Assembly: GCA_900618425.1 (NCBI GenBank)
Contig: UZAN01039493.1
Location: 79,036 to 143,035, forward strand
Direction: 5' to 3'
Length of the DNA: 64,000 nucleotides
DNA from: Echinostoma caproni
Lineage: Eukaryota > Platyhelminthes > Trematoda > Plagiorchiida > Echinostomatidae
Shown piece after piece: positions 56,760 through 64,000 of this stretch. The notes beneath the pieces were generated by a model. That model ran no database searches. It worked only from the letters and a program-made list of their open reading frames with translations, and was not told where the DNA came from. The translations under genes were made by a program, and so were the position numbers. Positions within the stretch are counted from its first letter, which is position 1; every line of letters starts with the position of its first letter.

Positions 56760-57825
56760 AAAGTGAACTCCCTTTTTGAGGTTGGTGAATATACTATCAG
56801 GCCGAAGATAATATACCCTAAATATTATCAGTAGTTCATTAACGCTGCAACATTTGACATAATTACGACGATGGATGCTCAAAAATTACGGGTCTTATCC
56901 TAAGCTTGATGGGAAAAAGTGTACTAACCAGGATATTTTTGTGAACGGTGGTTATTATCGGCGTACTGTTAATGTGTCCACCGCTCAGAAATGGAGTTCT
57001 ATTTAAGTAGGCATACGGTACCCAAGTATTTATTTTGTATCGTTTTTTATTCATGTGAATGCAAAGAGTTTGTGAATGCAAAGCAATATACCGTTTGTTG
57101 CATTTGAGATTTTTACTCGCAGGAGCATTGCAGACTATACGGAGACACTAAAGCTCTAAGTGATGTGTCAAATATTTTGACGATATGGGCACATTGTTTA
57201 AACCTTCTCAAATCAATAATGGTTACGGCGTGCTACTGCCGCATTTTCTCATTTCCTAACCGAGCTTTGCATCATCAACGTTTGTAGAAAACAAAGTGTC
57301 TTAACATTCTTTGACCTCATATTCCGCATATTCCAATAATTTTGATCTCACTCATCTATAGCTGTATGGCTAAAGTTTGTGGGTCTAGGCTGAAGGACTG
57401 CGGGTTGAAGCTAAAGGATTGCTGGTTTATCTAAAGCTTAATAGGAAAAGGTAGGGTTGTAGTTTTGTCACATGCATGAAAGGTGGTCGACTGAGAAGCG
57501 TGAGAGTTGTTTACTAATGAGAATAAAGGTCAACTTATTCCCATTCATTTTAATTCGATCATCTGATTATATTTCATTGTATTTCGGAATTGTAATGCGT
57601 TCACAATTCCAAAATACAGTTTTAGATGGTTGGATTGACTTGTACATGATCCGTTTTATAGTGAAGAGGGATATCCATTGATTGATCATCAATTTAATTT
57701 CATCGGTACACTGCTCTAATCACTCGGATTAATTAAAAACAAGCATGTATAATTTAATTGAGTTGGAAACCAGGAGGATGAAGACTTAAAGTTAGCTGAC
57801 AATTTAGCTAATTTACTTGTTATGG
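56760..57825. other. No supported gene
   Basis: Frames at 56863-57081 (-) and 57472-57681 (+) are not recognisable. Confidence 0.3.
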
Positions 57826-57880
57826 TAAAATAAAAATAAAATAAATCTAAAAATAAAATAAAATAAAAAAATAAAAGTCC
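57826..57880. repeat. (TAAAA)n low-complexity tract
   Basis: Degenerate AAAATAAAATAAA repeats. Confidence 0.85.
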
Positions 57881-58089
57881 TCACTTATAATATGCTGTGT
57901 TTTGATTGAATGGATGCATAACGCCGGTATCGTCGATTTTGCCTTTATTTCAGTACATGCATCCGGTATGCTCTTCGCAGTTCATTCACATGCCTCGTTT
58001 TGTTTTTCTCTCGGGGTATTAGTTCGAACAAACTTTTCTTACAGAACCTATATGTGAATCCCTTCTACCCCTCCCTATACATAATGTGG

Positions 58090-58165
58090 GTTTGGGCGGT
58101 GGTGGCCCGGTGGTAACGTTATCAAATTATCACCCCGGGGGATGTGTGTGTTCAAGGTGGACAAA
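58090..58165 (+). repeat. SINE-C copy 3 (head)
   Basis: GGCGGTGGTGGCCCGGTGGT, AACGTTATCAAATTATCACC and GTGTTCAAGGTGG match the head of the copy at 60915-61100 read on its minus strand (GGCGGGGGTGGCCCGGTGGA, AAGGTCACAAAATTATCACT). The following body is diverged. Confidence 0.6.
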
Positions 58166-59795
58166 CAGATGATTCACTTCAAACAGTTGGTGATTCTGGA
58201 CGACGTTCAGCGAGCGGGAGAATCTGTGGAGTCAATACTAGTGGTTTTTCCCCATCTTCCAGAGCTGTTCCGGTTAATCGGTCCAATCCACTCGAAAATC
58301 AGATAGTAATACAGATATATAGTCCTGTAAGGGAAATAAACTAGGATATCGCCATCGGAAGGCTGACAGTGACCGTAACTCGACGCGTAGAATTTCGACC
58401 AGTTCTATTGTGGGCAATCTCCCAAAATGGGTCAAATAGGTTCCAATTTCAGAGCTCACCTTCTTAGCATAAAACTACGGCCAGATTGTATGTTTGGATC
58501 CGAGGGATTGATTTATTGATAAATATAGGTAAAAATTCGAGATTAATCCAATCTACCACTACTTTTGTATAACAAACTTTCAGCCTCTGGATGCTTGCGA
58601 GCGAGTCACAACCCTGGGGGTTAGTGCCAAGATGAGCTAGTTGAGATGCGCGTAGAATGTTTGCAGAGATGTTTTGCTAATTCACGTACGTAAAATTGTT
58701 CAACTGTCCGAAGTTTAAGTGGGTATGACGCGTGGATTTGTTCTGTAAGCATTCCGGTTTGATCATCTATTGGGTATTGCACTGCTGATTATAACTAATG
58801 AAGTCAGAACAGCTGTTCAATGCTTTCTAGCACTTCAGTTTACGTTTCCTTTGCTCCGTACACACCGAACTTCACAATAAAACAAGAAATAGTCATTCTT
58901 GATTAGGTACAAAAAACTGTAAACGCTGATTTTTAGGACAGCACTTGAGAGTGATCCAATATGATTTCCAGGACGAAAATCATTGAGAATTATTACTCTG
59001 TTGTATGAAGTAGGTTATTAAAAAGATATATTTTGCAAGCAAATCTATGTCTTATACGTTGAATTCATTTTATATTCCGTAAGCTACCTGATGTTTTATT
59101 TATACTTCCCAACCAAAAGTTTCATATCGCGTGACAATTAGTTTAAAATTATTAAATCTATTGAATTTTTGTTCCTGATTTTATCCCTGGATCAACAAAT
59201 TTTCGAAAATAAATGATTTCAACTTGGTGAAAATGCGTTTCGTACATAATAGATTGAAAGCCAAGCACATTGTTCTACGATTTGGCAGGCGTTACACTAA
59301 ATGAGTATGATCCTTTTTGATTTTTTCTGAATCACGAAACACCGGGACAATGCCGTTGTGTGGCACTATTTGCTGAATGCATTTGTATGATTACAAATCG
59401 TGCCACGTCTACTAACTGATTGAACCGTCATTTGATTGTGTTGAAAAGGAATCGCATTACATATTGATTGCAATGTTCAACTAGTTGTGAAAATTCATTC
59501 ATGGTTCCTTGCTATTTTCTGTTTCAAGGTGAAATATCCGTCTGATTTGCCACGTGTTATTACACCGTCGCCCTCAATGAGTAGTCCTGACCAGATGGAC
59601 GGACACAAGCAGTTCACGAATCCGCATAAATGCATGACAGGGGGCGGAAAAGGCGAAACCTAATTTTAGGGGCTTCATGAAACATTATCGACACGTTGGA
59701 ACAGAGAACTGTGGAAGATAAGGCGGCTATCTGGTGCTCGGTTATTTGAGCAGCTTTCAAATCTGCAAAATGCATCACATTTTTTCTCGTTTCAG
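58166..59795. other. No supported gene
   Basis: Nothing recognised. Confidence 0.3.
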
Positions 59796-59830
59796 TTTAT
59801 TGATCATGTGGATTATACTGAGGACATGCA
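59796..59830 (+). CDS. Candidate 35-nt exon
   Basis: TTTTTTCTCGTTTCAG, then 35 nt (FIDHVDYTEDM in one frame), then GTAAGT. Both splice sites are near consensus. No partner exon is established. Confidence 0.25.
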
Positions 59831-60736
59831 GTAAGTCCATCAATGCGGGTCAAGCATACCTTAGTCAGTAACCGAGAGTTTATTTCAATTTTCCACGTTA
59901 GATAGTATAAATCTAAAATTGTTTAATTGTCTTTAAGACAATGAATAAAATTTGAACAGGGTAAAAATGGCTTATATGCAGAAGAAAAGTAGTCAACTAA
60001 GCCTGAGTTTCCCGAAACTTTAATACAAATGGACCAGTACATCCCAGACACCAGTCTTCTCGGTTCTGGTGGCAGTAGTAGTAGTGTTGTGACCTGCTTT
60101 AACGACCGGAAATTAAAACACTATTGGGTTCACTGCTATCTCCAAACGCATTTCTGTAAATCAAACCATTCGATGTCTAGTGGTTCACGTATCTAAATTG
60201 AAGGACCTTTTGAATTAGCCCAGTGGGTTACGGACCAAGTATATTGGTTGTATAATTCTTTACTGCTTGCAGTTATTTTTAAAATATTGGTCCTTATATT
60301 GCGCATCATTTTTCTGTAAATAAATTATTAAGTCTCTACAAGTATTTTAGGATATAATGTTGGCCAAACTATTTTGTTCTGACTTTTTCAGTACGAAACA
60401 AACTTGTCATCAGGAGAACCGCTTGTAGTTGCATCTAAGGTTCTTTAGACAATATAAACAGTATTGCTTGATGGATTTGGACGGAACAATCATTCCTGCA
60501 GGCAATCTGTATAAATTTTTGATATCTGAATTCAGAATAACGAGCCACAAGGAGGAATGGAGTATAACTCTGAGCTTAACATTGAGGAACACGAAAAAAA
60601 TTTGTACCCGAGGTCGTTGACAATAGTCACCAATTTAACCATTGAAAAGGACCGCAGATTTTCACATCACTGACGATTCACGGTTACAATCATTTGTTGA
60701 AAGAATTCGCGCTCAAACATGTTTATCCCATTGCAG
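59831..60736. other. No supported gene
   Basis: Short frames at 60410-60620 on both strands overlap and are not recognisable. Confidence 0.3.
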
Positions 60737-60754
60737 GTGCGGCGGACGATATTG
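60737..60754 (+). CDS. Candidate 18-nt microexon
   Basis: TTATCCCATTGCAG, then GTGCGGCGGACGATATTG, then GTAAGT. Exactly 18 nt, symmetric, with consensus sites. Partner exons are not identified. Confidence 0.25.
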
Positions 60755-60914
60755 GTAAGTATTTGACACTGTTTTATCGTTTGCAATTTCCCACAAAGGA
60801 AACTTTCTAGAGTGTCTGTTTTTTAATCTCAATTGAATGATTTTAAACTGCTAACCAAACAGTTGCCCCTATCTTGTTCGTTGAACCTTTCGTTCTTCTT
60901 TTGCTCTTTTTTTC

Positions 60915-61100
60915 ATTCGTACTTCATTTTATTGAATACACAATGATATAAATTTCAGGAGGGGGGAAGCGGCCATTCAAAGGGCTGCCATACAACATAC
61001 ACAATGAGGAAAGTCTGATAGTGGTGGTGGGATTCGAACATTCGTCCTCCGGAGTGATAATTTTGTGACCTTTCCACCGGGCCACCCCCGCCCAAATCTG
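60915..61100 (-). repeat. SINE-C copy 4 (complete)
   Basis: The minus strand starts GGCGGGGGTGGCCCGGTGGA (A-box region), has GAATGTTCGAATCCCACCAC (B-box), a body with TGGCAGCCCTTTGAATGGCC and CCCCTCCTGAAATTTATATC, and ends TGTATTCAATAAAATGAAG. This is the best reference for the SINE-C family in the window. Confidence 0.75.
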
Positions 61101-63194
61101 AAAAATCTATTGGATTACCAATTTAATAACTTCCTTTAGGGGTAATTTTAACCATCAACTACCAGGCATATCAGACGGGGCCTAATTTTCAGCTGGTTGG
61201 CTTGATGCTGCTATTAAACTAACCAATCACCCCATGCACACCGACACAGCATTAAATTTAGTCGCACCACAAAACGGCTCAGAGACTCCAACCTCCCGGC
61301 CTCTGTGATATCGCCATTAGATCCATGATCTCTTGTTCACTCACAACTTGTCATAATTGCACTTACTATATAACACCTATCAAAGAAAACACAATCAAAA
61401 CCTCGTCTCTTTGACACAGTTTCTCTAACAGCTTTTTCCACTTTCTTTCGTTAATTGACCTGAAAAAGGCCTCCAAATAAGTTCCATACGTCGCTGCCAA
61501 CAATTATTGTCTTCTGCTTTTTCTCGCTGTGGTTAATCCAAACAGTCCTATACGGAACTTACACAATGGGCACGACGTACAAATTCTTCAATGATATCCG
61601 TTCCAATTTGGACCTGATTCCGTGAACAGACAGATTTATATTCATATTGATTTTACATAATAGCCTAAGAAGAGAGAAGTAAGAAAACTGGGTTTGACAT
61701 GAATAGAAGTAGCGGTCGTGATAGTTCACCGATAGATAAGCGGACCTGCAATTTCCCACCCTCATCTAAACGACAAATATAGATGTTTATCAAACTCGTG
61801 CAGCACCACTCCCATTCTGGAAATACATTTCAGTCTCTAATATCTTACTTATATATTGATGGCGATGGATAAGGTCTATTTATTCTTGATTTTATCTCCC
61901 ACTTCTATGTTTTTGTTTCTCTCCTATCACCGTTTGAATTTGCGTGAGTTTGAGTGTAGCGAAAAAAATTTGTAGTAGTTCGAAAGTTACGCTTAAGATT
62001 TCGAAAATATTTTAAGCAAAGCAGCATGGGAACTCATTCTTTTAATGAGTGATTCCTGTCCCATTAGAGTGTTTACCAAGTTGAGCACATGTATTCTAAA
62101 TTGTTTATCTCTTTTCATTCAGTGAACAGTAAATAAGCAAATTAATGAAAATATTCTAGCTGAAATAACTTGATAAATTATTTGGGCTTTGAACTACTCA
62201 CGCATTGCCCACATTACTGAAAGAACGAAAAACATTATCCCAGAAATACAAAACTTGATTTTTGAAAGTTAACCTTGAGGTGTGCGGCTCGTTGAATAAG
62301 TGTCTTGTAGTGTCCCCATACCGAAACCGAATGAAACATTCAAATAGTTTTAGCATGTAATGGAGGCTTACAGGCAACTTAATCGAGAGGCACATAAATC
62401 TGATGACTCAGTTGGTTTCTTGTGGAAGTGCTTCGATGTGAACATAAGTCCAATTTGTTGCATATTCAACGAAATTTCTCCATCAAAACATAAACCAAGG
62501 GGGAGAAAACCGATCAGATCAAAGCAAGACGACGGTTGTATTGGACCGCGGCAGAGAAGAGTTGCACAAAACCAATCTGGTTGATAGTCCCGACTGATTA
62601 GCCGTTTTACTCAAGCTGTCGTCTGGAAAATGATGGCTCAATTTAAAATGCAGCTAAGGCCACGTGATTGATATAAAGCCGTTATGGAACGATCAACAGA
62701 GCAGAGGGCTTATTGATTTTACCAACAAATACAAGTTGTGTTGCCCATCCATTCGGCATTGGGTTTATCTCACTGCTGACCAAAGAGTAATTCAGCATGC
62801 AGTGAAAGCTAATCTACTAAGCTAGATTTTTAATGAATTTAGTTGTACCTGCCCAAAGAAGTAAATTTTCGTCACGCCTGACGAGTTAAAACGGAAGTAA
62901 ATACCGAGTGTTTTGTTATTGGTCTCCTGCACACCAATCTGCATATCGTAAAATGTTTACGTTGATAAGGGAGGTTTTCGGTAATCGTTACTCTCCAAAT
63001 GCATTTGAGCAAGTCATATTCCTCACAAATGAAGGTTTATCTATCTTCTCTCTTGAGGTCGGTAGTAGACCTAATCAACTGTTAATTTTTCCACATATTT
63101 GCAGTCTCTGGTGGGGGCAAGTTCAATGTCAAATTCCTTCAATTACAACGTAGAGGCTGGAATTATATTTTATTCGAAAACTTTTTCTTTTGTC
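61101..63194. other. No supported gene
   Basis: Frames at 62360-62584 (+, Lys/Arg-rich end) and 62908-63153 (+, YWSPAHQSAYRKMFTLIREV) look weakly protein-like but show no splice context or family. Confidence 0.3.
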
Positions 63195-63395
63195 AGAAAC
63201 AGGAATAATTGATATTGATTGATTTGACTGACTATCCTTCGGACTTCAACTTCACGCACAATCCTCAGTTCATCGATCCAACCATATACTCAGAAGCACT
63301 AGACTCGAGTTTCGCTCTTATTGTAGCTCATCAATAGTGCATAGTCCCGTCCGGGATTTGAACTCCGGACCCATCCCATGGAATGCGTGCGTAAG
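63195..63395 (-). repeat. SINE-A copy 4
   Basis: The + strand carries ACTATCCTTCGGACTTCAAC, CCAACCATATACTCAGAAGC, CGCTCTTATTGTAGCTCATC and GGGATTTGAACTCCGGACCC, as in the other copies; the tail (AATAATTGATATTGATTGAT) is at the left, so it runs on the minus strand. Confidence 0.75.
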
Positions 63396-64000
63396 TAACT
63401 GTGAGTAAGTAAGTAACTGTGAGTCAAATGCGAATAAGTTAGATTCCTCGACGTTGCTCGTCAGTGGTAAGAGTGTGTGATGTATTAGAGGAAACTTGCC
63501 AATTCTGTTTGGCAGTCAACTTGGTGGATTCCATGCTAAAACGACTGGCTGCAGGGATCAAAAATGAAAAAGGATAAATGGAACATGGACGAGATGAACG
63601 TACAATACTTGTATGAAGTCTATGAATCATTTAAATAAAAAAATTCTAGTTACATTTTCTACTGTGAATTTGTTTTTTACAACTGATGCACCAGCAACCA
63701 TCGTCAAATTCAAAAAATCGTACAATTTATTGGCGTGGCTAACAGAATAAAGACATTAGTGGATATTATATCAGATAAGTTGCTTCGGATGTGGGGCAAT
63801 CTCATGACCACAGAAGTTCATATGTCATCTAAGTATCTACCAATCGCGTGCAAGTATTCCTGGAATCGTATAGCTTCTGTCTGGGCGGTATAACTTTTGA
63901 TTGGCTGATACAATCGACCTGTGGTTCTTAATCTAAGAACTGCAACGCGTAGGCGCTTTGCTGGCTACATCTGGGAAGCTTGACTCATCATATTTGTCCG
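63396..64000. other. No supported gene
   Basis: A GTAAGTAACT duplication lies at 63394-63425. Nothing else was recognised to the window end. Confidence 0.3.

Noticed and set aside
1..64000. CRISPR arrays, bacterial operons, riboswitches, replication origins
   Set aside because: No regularly spaced repeats, no dense ORFs and no Shine-Dalgarno spacing; intron signals and element types indicate a eukaryotic nuclear genome.

Overview
The window looks like AT-rich, repeat-dense nuclear DNA of a metazoan, most plausibly a flatworm of the digenean (fluke) type. The basis is short exons in multi-kilobase introns with consensus GT..AG junctions, many decayed Penelope-like elements (PLEs), a Ty3-type LTR element whose zinc-knuckle layout resembles fluke elements, and several tRNA-derived SINE families. 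There are no bacterial operons, no CRISPR array and no prophage. Nothing fixes the species. Two assembly gaps (16808-17483 and 41302-42071) and five single Ns limit the gene models.

Host-gene content is sparse. (1) Two small exons (104-184, 316-450) and a larger one (5828-6159) on the + strand could belong to one or two genes that extend out of the window; the first two encode a disordered Ser/Lys-rich linker and the third a helical segment. (2) A four-exon + strand gene (20817-28375) is phase-consistent over 357 codons and reads as an arrestin-fold protein. (3) A second phase-consistent four-exon + strand gene (37770-42969) predicts a 158-residue protein with a signal-peptide-like start, an N-glycosylation sequon and a KEEL C-terminus, which would be a small ER-lumen protein. 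An extra exon (43352-43563, +), a possible terminal exon (43743-43897, -) and a few weaker exon or microexon candidates are recorded. (4) A coding-like block at 12822-13698 has two reading-frame breaks and is called a pseudogene or indel-damaged exon.

Most of the readable remainder is mobile DNA. PLE remnants lie at 860-2240(-), 9110-9810(-), 10015-10150(-), 14850-16500, 22990-23300(-), 30500-30620(+), around the second gap (41187-42610) and at 51636-53495. The last is a near-perfect palindrome: two 5'-truncated PLE copies head to head, with arms of 364 and 365 nt that differ by one C in a homopolymer. A decayed non-LTR retrotransposon RT lies at 30750-31680(-), and an internally deleted Ty3-type LTR element at 55250-56759(-). 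Three SINE families are recognisable: SINE-A (four copies, two head to head), SINE-B (two copies, sharing an ungapped central core with SINE-A) and SINE-C (four copies with related tRNA heads, three sharing a tail).

There is no pathway linking these genes. The clearest biological story is structural: repeated PLE insertion in inverted, 5'-truncated form has shaped the locus, and its inverted repeats sit beside one assembly gap.
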